From contig JAVKDD010000027.1 of NCBI GenBank assembly GCA_040222455.1, forward strand, positions 1 through 64,000: a stretch of DNA of 64,000 bases, written 5' to 3'. Source of the DNA: RHLJ01 sp040222455 (GTDB lineage Bacteria > Bacteroidota > Rhodothermia > Balneolales > Balneolaceae). The translations under genes were made by a program, and so were the position numbers. How positions within the stretch are numbered: position 1 is the stretch's first letter; each line of letters opens with the position of its first letter. A model generated the notes under the pieces. That model was not told where the DNA came from. It did no database searches and saw nothing but the letters and a program-made list of their open reading frames with translations. Shown piece by piece: positions 1-9,436 of the stretch.

Positions 1-169
1 GAATAGGTCTCACGTCATTACCGGCAGCAAAAGCGGCGTCATCCGTAATAGTGATTACCGTTTCAGGAGCATCGGTGGATGCAGAAGCGGTGGACTGGCT
101 AGCGGGAGCACAAGCGAAAGAGATAGCAACGAGAGTAAGTAGAGCGAATAGAGACTTAAGTGATTTCAT
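1..169 (-). CDS. Lipoprotein of unknown function, N-terminal part only
   Basis: The minus strand opens with ATG at 167-169 and stays open to the window edge, so only about 56 codons are visible. The protein starts MKSLKSLFALLTLVAISFAC, a basic n-region, a hydrophobic stretch and a cysteine at residue 20, which fits a lipoprotein signal peptide with a relaxed lipobox (SFAC). After it comes a Ser/Thr/Ala-rich linker and then an acidic segment. The fragment is visibly richer in G and C than its surroundings, which may reflect high expression or a different origin. The function cannot be assigned from this fragment; the start and export signal are reasonably clear. Confidence 0.6.
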   Translation of the reverse strand, partial: MKSLKSLFALLTLVAISFACAPASQSTASASTDAPETVITITDDAAFAAGNDVRPI

Positions 170-513
170 GATTGTTAAAGTATATTATGTTATAAGTTAT
201 ATTATTAGTCTAGACAAAGAGTAAAATGAATCTGTTTTGTTACAAAAAATTAGACGAATACCTAGATTTAAAATTTTATATTTATAGTTAAGTAAAAGAG
301 TATTTATTGTCCCTTTTGTTACACATTAAACCTACTCCAAAAAATATTAATCAACCAAATTATTATTAAGATTTATTAATATTAAATCAAAAAAGTGCTC
401 TAATCTTTCATATATTAGTTTTTATGTATCAAACATAATTTTATATTCATTGATAAAGCTCTCCATCAATTTTTGATTTCGAGTTGTTCTAATAAAAAAT
501 TCGGTCGTTTCTT
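170..513. other. AT-rich divergent intergenic region, no gene
   Basis: This 344-base stretch lies between the divergent lipoprotein and sigma-factor starts. It is very AT-rich and stops interrupt all frames. It must hold the promoters of both flanking genes, but I could not pick a convincing -33/-7 pair, repeat or RNA structure in it. Confidence 0.4.
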
Positions 514-1077
514 TTGTCAAAAACTAGAGTAGATTATTCAGAGTTAGTTGATGCTCTTCAGCAAGGTGATGAGTTTAAATCTGGTGAATTAATCAACGAA
601 ATTATGCCCAGACTAGAAGACTATCTTGTTGTAGTTATGAGTGCGGAACGCAATGCTGCGAAGGAATGTGTTCAGCAGGCTTTTCTAGATGTATTTGAAC
701 AGGTTAGAAGGGATAAAATAAAGGAGAGTAAATATATCTTTAGTTACTTAATTAAATCTTGCAGACACGAATATCTCAGATATGCAAAAAGGGAACACAA
801 ATTTAAGTACGAAGAAGAAGCTCTAAATGTACTTTATGAACCAGAAGAGCAGCTACAGAATCTATTAGATAAAGAAAGACAAAGAATACTTGAAGAGTGC
901 TTGAATGAACTAAAAGCTAAGTCTAAAAAATTTATAGAATACTTTATTGATAAACCTGATGCTACTACTGAAGAAGCAACCGACGAATTTGGACTTTCAA
1001 GCGCAAATGTACGGACACGAAAATCCAGAATTTTAAGCAGGCTTCATCATTGCTATAAGCGAAAGTCAAGCGAGTAA
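514..1077 (+). CDS. ECF-like RNA polymerase sigma factor
   Basis: A 187-residue protein with the two-domain layout of sigma-70 region 2 and region 4 proteins. Residues about 20-97 resemble region 2, including AAKECVQQAFLDVFEQ, which takes the place of the core-binding helix. Residues about 125-180 form a helix-turn-helix of the region 4 type (EATDEFGLSSANVRTRKSRI). The start is TTG at 514: an in-frame TAA lies at 493-495 and the first in-frame ATG falls inside region 2. No anti-sigma factor lies directly downstream. Target promoters cannot be read from the sequence. The family call is fairly secure, the start less so. Confidence 0.75.
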   Translation: MSKTRVDYSELVDALQQGDEFKSGELINEIMPRLEDYLVVVMSAERNAAKECVQQAFLDVFEQVRRDKIKESKYIFSYLIKSCRHEYLRYAKREHKFKYEEEALNVLYEPEEQLQNLLDKERQRILEECLNELKAKSKKFIEYFIDKPDATTEEATDEFGLSSANVRTRKSRILSRLHHCYKRKSSE

Positions 1078-1310
1078 TTTAAAGTCTAAAGTAAAATTGT
1101 TAGTTCGGTCATTTATTAACCAATAAATTAGTTGGAGTACCACAATATTTTTTTAAGAGTATATTTTTTAATAGAAATTGAGTTCTCAAGGTAAATTTGA
1201 GAGTAAAATTATGCTTTTTGTGCGTGTAACAAATTTGAATTTTAGTAAATATATATTAGAAAAACAGAGTGTAATTTATTCGTTTTTCTTTGTAACAGAA
1301 TGAGTTACGC

Positions 1311-1967
1311 TTATGAAATTTTTATTATTTGGTTATCCAAAATTCCAAATACTAATTCATCAGCCTTAGGTTTAATAGTATAAGTTCCTGTAAACTTTCC
1401 AAAAGCAGGTAGAAGTGCAATGTTATTTCCAAAATAATAGGATGGTATTCGAATTGATTGACGACCTTTTCCAATTAATCTAACAGAAGGGTGGACATGA
1501 CCTGAAATTGAGTATAGTTTTTCTGTTTCTTTTACATCTTCTGAATCGTGTAATAAAAGAAAAGGGAATAGTTCAATTTCTTTAGTACACAATAAACCAA
1601 TTGACTCGTAATCATTTGTAGAATGGAAGTCATGATTACCTATAGTCAGATACATATCTATATTGAGATATGTATTTCTCCATTTTTTAAACTCTTCCCA
1701 CTCACTATTTTTATCGCTATGAAATAAGTCACCAAGGAAGAAAATTTGAGATGGGCGATAATAGTTTATTAATGAATTAAGTCTTTCTAGATTATTTTCA
1801 TTTAAAGACCTTGGAATTGGAATTCCTGCTTTTCTAAAATGCCCTGATTTACCTAGATGTACATCAGAAAGAATTAGAGTTTGTTGTTCAATCCAAAATA
1901 GAGCTTTCTCAGGCGTTAGGATCAATTCCTGATTTTTAAAGTGCAATAATAAATCTTCTTTTCTCAT
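1311..1967 (-). CDS. pdeM: Ligase-associated DNA damage response metallophosphoesterase (PdeM-like)
   Basis: A 218-residue calcineurin-like phosphoesterase. The dinuclear metal motifs appear in order: DVHLGK (residues 35-40), GDLFHS (79-84), GNHD (110-113) and SGHVH (155-159). Family members are found beside Lhr-like DEXH helicases and are treated as DNA repair nucleases or phosphoesterases. The ATG overlaps the stop of the upstream helicase gene by four bases (ATGA, 1964-1967), so the two are almost certainly co-translated. The usual third and fourth partners of this cassette, an ATP-dependent ligase and an exonuclease, are not adjacent here. The biochemical activity is inferred from the family. 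Confidence 0.85.
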   Translation of the reverse strand: MRKEDLLLHFKNQELILTPEKALFWIEQQTLILSDVHLGKSGHFRKAGIPIPRSLNENNLERLNSLINYYRPSQIFFLGDLFHSDKNSEWEEFKKWRNTYLNIDMYLTIGNHDFHSTNDYESIGLLCTKEIELFPFLLLHDSEDVKETEKLYSISGHVHPSVRLIGKGRQSIRIPSYYFGNNIALLPAFGKFTGTYTIKPKADELVFGILDNQIIKIS

Positions 1968-4438
1968 TCTTTCAAATGCTTTTCAAGCTGGGTTTGCATC
2001 TTCTTAACCCGATCGATCAATTTTTCCGTACTTAATTTTCCCCTTAACCTGTCTACCATAATTGGGAAAGCGAATGGTGTGAATCTTTTAGTATTATTTA
2101 AGATAATTTTTTGGTGTTGGATTTTAATAAGTGCTTTTCTAAGTCGAATTTCATCTAATTGAAAGAATAAAACTTCGTCAAAGGCTTGTTGAATTAATAA
2201 GTGGTCAGGTTCATATTCCATAAATACATCAAATAATAAACTAGTAGACATACGAAGATGTTTAGATTTTCTTTGTTCTCCTGGAAAGCCATGAAAGACT
2301 AAACCCGCAACCTGACATACTTCCCAAAATTTTCGTTTAGCAAGTTCACTATTATTCATACTAGCTTTGATATCATCTATCAAATTTTCTGGAGATAAAA
2401 TATTTTGCTCCAATGCTTTTTCGATGGGAATATCTTGATCTGATAGTAACTCAAATCCATAGTCGTTCATAGCAATTGAAAAAGTAATAGGTATCATTTT
2501 TGAAATCCTATGAGCTATAAGTGAAGACATTCCTTCATGAACATAACGACCTTCAAAAGGGAAAAAGAACACATGACATCCTTCTCGAGAGAAGCTTTTC
2601 TCAATAAGGAATTCATTTTCAGAAGGTAAAATGGACCAATTTTTTTGAATATTAAGTATAGGCGAAATAGATTCTAATTCAATTATGCCCGTATTACCAG
2701 AAATTGCATGTTGCATTGTTTGTCTTAAAATTTTGGACATATTAGAAGACAATGACATTCGCCCTCCCATATAGCTAGGAACTTTAGATTTGGTGCCTTT
2801 AGCGCGTCGAACGTATGCAATATTTTCCTTTATTTGAATGAGTTCAAGGTTTCTTCCAGAGAACCAGAACTTCTCGCCAATTTTTAAACCACTAATAAAT
2901 GTTTCTTCAATTGCACCAAGAGAACCACCAGTCAAATACTTTACTCTTATCATTGAATCGCTAGATATGGTTCCAATGCTCATCTTGTGCCGCTGGGCAA
3001 TTTTTCTATCAATAACTTTATAGATTCCATCTTCATCCACAATCACTTTAGAATATTCAGGGTAGTTTCCTAAAGATTTTCCTCCAGTTGTAATAAAGGT
3101 GAGTATCCAATCCCATTCTTTCTCAGTCAATGTTTGATAAGCAAAAGTCTTTTTTAATTCTAAGAAGATTTCATTTGGTAGGAATCCATCAGAAACGGCC
3201 AAAGTAATAACATACTGGACTAAAACATCTATAGGTTTAAGAATTGGTTCTTTACTTTCCATTTCAGATTCATCAATAGCTATTTTTAGTGCGGCAGCTT
3301 CGATTAACTCTAAGGCGTGAGTTGGAACAAAATGTATTGTACTTGTGGCACCTGGTTGATGACCACTTCTTCCTGCTCGTTGAAGAAATCGGGCAATACC
3401 TTTTGGGCTTCCGATTTGAATGACAGTATCAACAGGACTAAAATCGACACCCAAATCTAAACTTGAAGTACAAACTACAGCTTTAAGAATTCCTTCATGC
3501 AGAGAAGTTTCAACCCAATCTCGAACTGAACGATCTAAAGAACCATGATGTATTGCAACCGCACCTGCTAAGTCTGGTCTGGCATCAAGAATTCGTTGAA
3601 ACCAAACCTCAGATTGAGCTCTAGTATTTGTAAAAATGAGAGTTGACTTATGAGAATCAATTATAGGAAGAATCTTCGGTAGCAAATTCAGTCCTAAATG
3701 TCCATGCCACGGAAAGTTATCAATCTCATCTGGAAGTACTGAATGAACTCGGATTTTCTTTTCAATATCAGCACGTATAATTACTGAGTTTTTTGATGAA
3801 TGATTAGACCCAAGTAACACTTCTAAAGCTTGGTCAAGATTACCAATAGTTGCAGAAATTCCCCAAACCGAAAGTTGAGGACGAATAGCTTTTAATCTCG
3901 ATATTCCAAGTTCAACTTGTATACCTCTTTTTGAACCAAGCAATTCATGCCATTCATCAACAATTATGGTATCTAAATTCTTAAAATGTCGTGGATAGTT
4001 TTTTTGAGCAAGAAGAATATGAATACTTTCTGGAGTTGTGATAAGTACTTCCGGCATTTTTCTGTTTTGTTTTTGCTTGGTAGATTGCGACACATCACCT
4101 GTACGTCTTCCAACTTTCCAAGGGATTCCCATTTCATCAAGCGATGTTTGTAGCGCACTTTCGATATCTTTCGCAAGAGCACGAAGTGGAGTTACCCAAA
4201 GTATCTTTAAGCCATTATCACTTCTTACTTTGTAATCATTGGGATGTTCGTCAATCCATTTAATCACATTTGGTATCCATAGCGCCATCGTTTTACCACT
4301 ACCGGTAGGGGCATTCAGAAGCCCGTTTTTTCCTAAACCGAAATCATCCCAAACTGCTTTCTGAAAAGGGAAGACATTCCACGCCTTAGAAGAGAACCAT
4401 TTGCTAACAATTTGGTGTCCAGATATTTTTGATTTCAT
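1964..4438 (-). CDS. Ligase-associated DEXH-box DNA helicase (Lhr-like)
   Basis: An 824-residue superfamily 2 helicase. The Walker A motif APTGSGKT is at 43-50, WVTPLRALAK (motif Ia) at 81-90, the Walker B/DExH box appears as DEWH at 161-164, and SATIGN (motif III) at 195-200. The second RecA domain has TNTRAQSEVWF, IHHGSL and QRAGRSGH (motif VI). The long C-terminal part matches the Lhr winged-helix/beta-barrel region. It is the first gene of a two-gene operon with pdeM and is divergent from acs across 79 bases. The likely role is ATP-dependent 3'-5' unwinding in DNA repair, known from Lhr-type enzymes. The match to the ligase-associated subgroup rests on DEWH, length and the PdeM partner. 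Confidence 0.88.
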   Translation of the reverse strand: MKSKISGHQIVSKWFSSKAWNVFPFQKAVWDDFGLGKNGLLNAPTGSGKTMALWIPNVIKWIDEHPNDYKVRSDNGLKILWVTPLRALAKDIESALQTSLDEMGIPWKVGRRTGDVSQSTKQKQNRKMPEVLITTPESIHILLAQKNYPRHFKNLDTIIVDEWHELLGSKRGIQVELGISRLKAIRPQLSVWGISATIGNLDQALEVLLGSNHSSKNSVIIRADIEKKIRVHSVLPDEIDNFPWHGHLGLNLLPKILPIIDSHKSTLIFTNTRAQSEVWFQRILDARPDLAGAVAIHHGSLDRSVRDWVETSLHEGILKAVVCTSSLDLGVDFSPVDTVIQIGSPKGIARFLQRAGRSGHQPGATSTIHFVPTHALELIEAAALKIAIDESEMESKEPILKPIDVLVQYVITLAVSDGFLPNEIFLELKKTFAYQTLTEKEWDWILTFITTGGKSLGNYPEYSKVIVDEDGIYKVIDRKIAQRHKMSIGTISSDSMIRVKYLTGGSLGAIEETFISGLKIGEKFWFSGRNLELIQIKENIAYVRRAKGTKSKVPSYMGGRMSLSSNMSKILRQTMQHAISGNTGIIELESISPILNIQKNWSILPSENEFLIEKSFSREGCHVFFFPFEGRYVHEGMSSLIAHRISKMIPITFSIAMNDYGFELLSDQDIPIEKALEQNILSPENLIDDIKASMNNSELAKRKFWEVCQVAGLVFHGFPGEQRKSKHLRMSTSLLFDVFMEYEPDHLLIQQAFDEVLFFQLDEIRLRKALIKIQHQKIILNNTKRFTPFAFPIMVDRLRGKLSTEKLIDRVKKMQTQLEKHLKE

Positions 4439-4517
4439 TCTTATAATTTACTCTTGATTCTCCGCTTAAAAAATGTCAACATATGCCAATCTTTTAACCT
4501 AACCGAATTTTGATAAA

Positions 4518-6416
4518 ATGTGGCTGAATATAAAATCGTTCAATGAGTACCAGGAAACTTTTAATGATAGTGAAAAAGATCGCTTAGCTTTCTGGGAACA
4601 TGAAGCTGGTACTTTCTATTGGCGCAAACGTTGGGATAAAGTACAAAGTGGAGGTTTTGAAACTGCAGATATAAAGTGGTTTGAAGGCGGAAAACTTAAC
4701 ATCACAGAAAACGCTTTAGATCGACATCTTAATACTATTGGTAATAAAACCGCTTTCATTTTTGAACCCAATCACCCCGATTCATTTCGAAGAACCATCA
4801 CATTTAAACAATTGCATGAAGACGTTTGCAGGTTTAGTAATGTATTGAATAGTAAAGGAGTGAAAAAGGGAGATCGTGTTTGTATTTATATGGCAATGAC
4901 TCCAGAATTAGTAATTGCGGCTCTTGCATGTGCTCGAATTGGAGCGGTTCACTCTATAGTTTTTGCAGGATTTTCAGCTCAATCCTTAAGTGAACGTATC
5001 AATGATTGTGAAGCAAAAATGTTAATTACGAACGACGGGTTAAGAAGAGGTGATAAACACGTTCCTTTAAAAGACATTTCAGATGAAGCTTTAAAGACCA
5101 GTCCATCTGTTAAAAGTGTAATTGTATGCCAGCGCACCAATCGTGATATAAACTGGGAAGAAGGACGTGATGAATGGTGGCATAATTTAATTCGAAATGC
5201 TTCGAAAGCTCATGAAGCTGTAGAAATGGATGCAGAAGACCCACTTTTTATTTTGTACACGTCAGGTTCAACTGGAAAACCTAAAGGGGTTGTTCATACT
5301 TGTGGTGGATACATGGTATATACGAGTTACTCATTCCGAAATGTTTTTCAAGTTGGTACTGATGATGTGTATTGGTGTACCGCCGATGCAGGGTGGATTA
5401 CTGGACATAGCTACATTATTTATGGCCCATTATTTACTGGAACAACGGGAATTATTTTTGAAGGCACTCCAACTTATCCAGATGCTGGCCGATTTTGGGA
5501 AGTAGTAGAAAAATATAAAGTAACACATTTTTATACTGCTCCAACAGCAATTCGAGCCCTAATGAGCTTCGATTTAGACTTTGTAAAGAAATATGATTTA
5601 AGTTCTTTAAAAGTGCTTGGTTCAGTTGGTGAACCAATTAATGAAGAAGCATGGCATTGGTATCATCATAATATTGGCGGTGGAAAATGCTCAATAGTTG
5701 ATACATGGTGGCAAACTGAAACTGGTGGAATTATGATTTCTCCATTAGCTGGCATTACTCCAACAAAACCCGGCTTTGCAACCCTTCCGTTACCAGGAAC
5801 TTTTCCAGTTTTGATGGATGAAAACGGAAGAGAAATTGAAGGAAATGCTGTGGAGGGAAATTTATGTATTAAACATCCATGGCCATCAATCGCACGAACA
5901 ATTTATGGTGATCATAAGCGGTATAAAGAAACCTATTTATCAGCTTATAAAGGATATTATTTTACAGGAGATGGATGCCGAAGAGATGAAGACGGTTATT
6001 ATCGAATAACAGGGCGTGTTGATGATGTATTAAATGTATCGGGACACCGTTTGGGAACAGCGGAAATCGAAAATGCTCTGGATGAACATAATAGAGTAGT
6101 GGAAACCGCTGTAGTCGGTTATCCACATGATATTAAAGGACAGGGTGTTTATGCCTTTATGATTTGCGATGGGGAAATTAAGGACACCAGTGCTTTTAAG
6201 AAAGAATTACTAGATTTAGTTGTAAAGATTATTGGGCCGATTGCTAAACCCGATAAAATTCAGATTGTTCCAGGGCTACCAAAAACCCGTTCAGGAAAAA
6301 TAATGCGAAGAATTTTAAGGAAACTCGCTGCCAATGACCTGGAGAATGTTGGAGATACATCAACACTACTTGATCCAAGCGTTGTTGAGGCAATAAAGAA
6401 TGGTGAGCCAATTTAA
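4518..6416 (+). CDS. acs: Acetyl-CoA synthetase (AMP-forming)
   Basis: A 632-residue acyl-adenylate-forming enzyme making acetyl-CoA from acetate, ATP and CoA. The P-loop-like motif YTSGSTGKPKG lies at 247-257, the adenylate-binding segment WWQTETGG in the middle, and the hinge YYFTGD followed by a GRVDDVLNVSGHR region near 480-510. The C-terminal PKTRSGK motif (588-594) carries the catalytic lysine (K594) that Pat/Sir2-type acetylation controls in other bacteria. The length fits Acs (about 630-650). It has its own promoter region shared with the divergent helicase gene. No acetyltransferase or deacetylase gene lies nearby. Substrate preference for acetate is inferred from overall similarity. 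Confidence 0.95.
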   Translation: MWLNIKSFNEYQETFNDSEKDRLAFWEHEAGTFYWRKRWDKVQSGGFETADIKWFEGGKLNITENALDRHLNTIGNKTAFIFEPNHPDSFRRTITFKQLHEDVCRFSNVLNSKGVKKGDRVCIYMAMTPELVIAALACARIGAVHSIVFAGFSAQSLSERINDCEAKMLITNDGLRRGDKHVPLKDISDEALKTSPSVKSVIVCQRTNRDINWEEGRDEWWHNLIRNASKAHEAVEMDAEDPLFILYTSGSTGKPKGVVHTCGGYMVYTSYSFRNVFQVGTDDVYWCTADAGWITGHSYIIYGPLFTGTTGIIFEGTPTYPDAGRFWEVVEKYKVTHFYTAPTAIRALMSFDLDFVKKYDLSSLKVLGSVGEPINEEAWHWYHHNIGGGKCSIVDTWWQTETGGIMISPLAGITPTKPGFATLPLPGTFPVLMDENGREIEGNAVEGNLCIKHPWPSIARTIYGDHKRYKETYLSAYKGYYFTGDGCRRDEDGYYRITGRVDDVLNVSGHRLGTAEIENALDEHNRVVETAVVGYPHDIKGQGVYAFMICDGEIKDTSAFKKELLDLVVKIIGPIAKPDKIQIVPGLPKTRSGKIMRRILRKLAANDLENVGDTSTLLDPSVVEAIKNGEPI

Positions 6417-6638
6417 ATGAAAAATTCTATTAACATGGATTCAGCCTGTTCCTGATACGATCGAGTTTTAGAGAAGAGAATGATTTGTAGTGTATTCCAG
6501 ACCAATTTCTGCAAATCCTAAAATTCAGTTTCCAACATTCTTATGTCTGTGAAATTAAGTAAGAATTATCCTTTTTTCTGTAGCTCCATTAAAGATCGAT
6601 CTAAGTACAGTTGAAGCTATTATAAGTAGGAAAGCGGT

Positions 6639-7658
6639 TTAGAAACCGGTAAAGACTCCATTTTCGATATACCAATAATCAAATATGGGGGAAGTTTCTG
6701 ACGTCCAATTTTTTAGGTTAAATGAATTTTCCCCTGATTTTGTACCCGGAATTTTAAATACTTTTACAGCTTTCATATTATTGAACCAGTGTAAAGGTTG
6801 GTTGTTTTCTACTATTTCTGGGTTTGAAATACTTGCATCAATAAAATAAGCATGATTAGTTCCAAAGACTTTTGCCAATCCAGTATCGTCTATGCAAACT
6901 GCTGTTCTTTCATCTAGTCCAATTCCTTTGACCACAGCGTCCCATTCATTAATCATTCTGGCAAGGAAAACAGTATGTCTACCTTGTCGGTCTCGTTGAG
7001 CATAATGTGTGTCAGTAATTGTATTTTTTAAGAACTCGTTTTCAATAAATCCACCTCTTTGGATACTCACAAGCGAATCGAATGGATTCAGTAAAGCTTC
7101 TTCGGTATAAATTGTTCCATGAGCCGCATCAAAATAGAATTCTCCCATAATCGCAGCTCCTGCACTTGTTCCTCCAATTGGGACTCTCTTTTCATTCTTT
7201 AGATAATTGATTGCATCTTCCAGTGGAGTATCTTTCCAAAATGAAACGTAATCGTACTGATCGCCTCCAGCAATGAATAAGGCTTCGGCATTCTTTATGG
7301 TTTCAATTACAGATGAGTCAGAAGCTAATGATCTAGAGTTTATCAGTAATGTCTCAACAGAATTAGCATTACTAAGTTCATAAATATACTCGTTGTAAGC
7401 ATCAGTACCTTTGGATCTAATCACAACAAAATCTCCACCTCCAGATTTTTCAATCATCCAAATAATTGCTTCATCAACGTCTCTGGAACCTCCCATTATT
7501 AGCAAGCCAGATTCTGTATTCGTTTTAATATCAGCAGGGTCTCCTACAATACCTAATGAAGGATTTGGAGGTGCTGGAGATACAATTTGATCGTCTTGTG
7601 CGCAGCCTATTCCATCAATAAATAGAATTAAAAGAAAAAAGTAGTTTAGAACATTCAT
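6639..7658 (-). CDS. Cyanophycinase-like peptidase S51 family lipoprotein
   Basis: A 339-residue exported protein. The first 19 residues form a hydrophobic signal ending in GIGC, a lipobox with Cys19. The body matches peptidase family S51: an opening GGSRDVDEAI segment, AGGDQYDYV near 130, the nucleophile elbow GTSAG with Ser165, and THYAQRDRQGR near 217. Cyanophycinases hydrolyse cyanophycin or other beta-aspartyl peptides; anchored or secreted versions occur in bacteria that scavenge peptides. No cyanophycin synthetase is seen in the window, so use of an external substrate is the simpler reading. It stands alone between acs and a small membrane protein gene. Confidence 0.8.
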   Translation of the reverse strand: MNVLNYFFLLILFIDGIGCAQDDQIVSPAPPNPSLGIVGDPADIKTNTESGLLIMGGSRDVDEAIIWMIEKSGGGDFVVIRSKGTDAYNEYIYELSNANSVETLLINSRSLASDSSVIETIKNAEALFIAGGDQYDYVSFWKDTPLEDAINYLKNEKRVPIGGTSAGAAIMGEFYFDAAHGTIYTEEALLNPFDSLVSIQRGGFIENEFLKNTITDTHYAQRDRQGRHTVFLARMINEWDAVVKGIGLDERTAVCIDDTGLAKVFGTNHAYFIDASISNPEIVENNQPLHWFNNMKAVKVFKIPGTKSGENSFNLKNWTSETSPIFDYWYIENGVFTGF

Positions 7659-7749
7659 GAGTCTTAGTCGGATTCTTGGCTAAGCCAGTATAAAGGATTA
7701 ATTAATAAAGAATATGATTTTAGAATTGGAATAAAAGTTCAAGATTGAA

Positions 7750-8115
7750 TTAAAAACTCAATAAATATCCAACGGGTAAAAAAAGCAGACTTGCGATTAA
7801 GAGGATGAGTCGAAAACGAGTTTTAATTAACATTTTGTTAAAGAATAGCCCAAAAGTGTAGGGTTGATCAATTAACCAGTTGTAATAATGATCCCGATGA
7901 GGTGTACCGAGCGCCATAGTTACATGACCATGAATAATTGTAAGCATAAAAGGGACAGAGAAAATAAAAGCACCAATGTATCTAAATGCTTCCATCATAC
8001 CAACGAGTTTAGCCGTGTAATAATAGGGCCATGCGAAAAGTATAATCATAGGAACACTTAGTACCCAATTAATTAGGCTTATTCTGATGAAATTGGAATG
8101 AGAAAGTTCAGACAT
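7750..8115 (-). CDS. Small integral membrane protein, function unknown
   Basis: A 121-residue protein with three clear hydrophobic segments (about 14-34, 44-66 and 100-119). A conserved-looking loop GTPHRDHYYNW lies between the second and third. The short stretch NKMLIKTRFR before the last helix is basic, which suggests it faces the cytoplasm. It follows the alanine dehydrogenase gene on the same strand after 25 bases, so the two may share a transcript. I do not recognise the family, and no function is proposed. Confidence 0.7.
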   Translation of the reverse strand: MSELSHSNFIRISLINWVLSVPMIILFAWPYYYTAKLVGMMEAFRYIGAFIFSVPFMLTIIHGHVTMALGTPHRDHYYNWLIDQPYTFGLFFNKMLIKTRFRLILLIASLLFLPVGYLLSF

Positions 8116-8140
8116 AAATAATTGTCAATAAATTTTTAGT

Positions 8141-9355
8141 TCAAATTTGAGAAGCAATTAGCATTTCTATTTCTCTAGAAGGAAGATTGAACATTTCGCC
8201 AATAGATTTCTTAGTTACATGCTTTTTGTAGGCATAGGTTCCATTTCTAAGCGCAACATTATCCCATAAACATTCCTTAATACCACCTGCATCTCCAATG
8301 GCAAGAATATATGGAACGAGGACATTATTAAGTGCATAAGTGGCAGTTCTGGCTACATTTGCAGGTATATTTGGAACACAATAATGTGTAACATCATGCA
8401 CAGAAAAAATTGGATTAGAATGAGTTGTAGGTCTACTTGTTTCTACGCATCCACCTTGATCTATTACCGTATCTACAATAACGCTACCTGATTTCATTCC
8501 TGCTACCATTTCTTCAGTAACCCAACATGGAGAACGATCCCCTTCAGACATTGCAGCTCCAATAATTACATCAGCAAATTTTAGTGCATTGCTAAGGTAT
8601 TGTTGATTGGCAACGGCAGTTATTATCCTTCGATCTAATGCGTTTTCAAGTCTTCGAAGTGCAGTAAGGTCGTTATCCATAACGAAAACCTGTGCACCAT
8701 ATCCAAGTGCGGTACGTGCGGCATATTCTCCAGTTATTCCAGCTCCTAATATTACAACGGTAGCGGGAGGTACTCCAGAGATTCCACCTAACATAATTCC
8801 TTGACCATTACTTCTACTTTCCAAATAATGAGCGGCAATTTGAACGGCGATAGAACCAGTAATTTCGTGCATCATTCGCACAATTGGGAACTCTTTATCT
8901 GCTCCACGAATAAATTCGTAACCAATTCCTGTAATATTCTTTTGGCTTAATGCATCGAAATACTCTTTAGTTTGACTTCCTAAATGCAATGCAGAAATGA
9001 GGGAATGATTATGATCTAAAAGGTCAAATTCATCTTGAGTTAAAGGAGCTACTTTTAAAATAAGTTCTGATTTCTTAAAAACGTCTTCAACACTAAGCGC
9101 AATCTCGGCTCCCGCTTCCGCATAATCACGATCAGAAAACTTAGCATCTTCTCCAGCTCCTTTTTCAATAAAAACGTCATGACCATTTGCTCTTAAAATT
9201 GATACTCCACCTGGAGTTAGAGAGACTCTTTTTTCATCAATTGAATTTTCTTTTGGAATTCCTATTCGAAGTGAAACCTCACTTTTATTCCTAATGAGAT
9301 GTTTTTCTAGGGTTTTTAAACCTATTTGTTCCGTATCTAAAGGATGAAGATCCAT
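8141..9355 (-). CDS. ald: Alanine dehydrogenase (AlaDH/PNT family)
   Basis: A 404-residue enzyme of the alanine dehydrogenase/transhydrogenase-alpha family, which converts L-alanine to pyruvate and ammonia with NAD. An N-terminal extension of about 30 residues precedes the family start RIGIPKE. The substrate domain carries EKRVSLTPGG, and the Rossmann fold shows VILGAGITGEYAARTALGYG near 200. Near the C terminus PNIPANVARTATYALNN matches the hinge region of AlaDH. No transhydrogenase beta gene is nearby, which favours alanine dehydrogenase over a PntA subunit. The extension has no other in-frame Met, so the ATG at 9355 is kept. Confidence 0.88.
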   Translation of the reverse strand: MDLHPLDTEQIGLKTLEKHLIRNKSEVSLRIGIPKENSIDEKRVSLTPGGVSILRANGHDVFIEKGAGEDAKFSDRDYAEAGAEIALSVEDVFKKSELILKVAPLTQDEFDLLDHNHSLISALHLGSQTKEYFDALSQKNITGIGYEFIRGADKEFPIVRMMHEITGSIAVQIAAHYLESRSNGQGIMLGGISGVPPATVVILGAGITGEYAARTALGYGAQVFVMDNDLTALRRLENALDRRIITAVANQQYLSNALKFADVIIGAAMSEGDRSPCWVTEEMVAGMKSGSVIVDTVIDQGGCVETSRPTTHSNPIFSVHDVTHYCVPNIPANVARTATYALNNVLVPYILAIGDAGGIKECLWDNVALRNGTYAYKKHVTKKSIGEMFNLPSREIEMLIASQI

Positions 9356-9436
9356 ACTGAAGAGCGCTTAGTTTTTTCCGAAGATAGGAAATAGCTATGA
9401 GTTTTGAGTAATCCGTTAAAAGAGATTTCAAAATTC

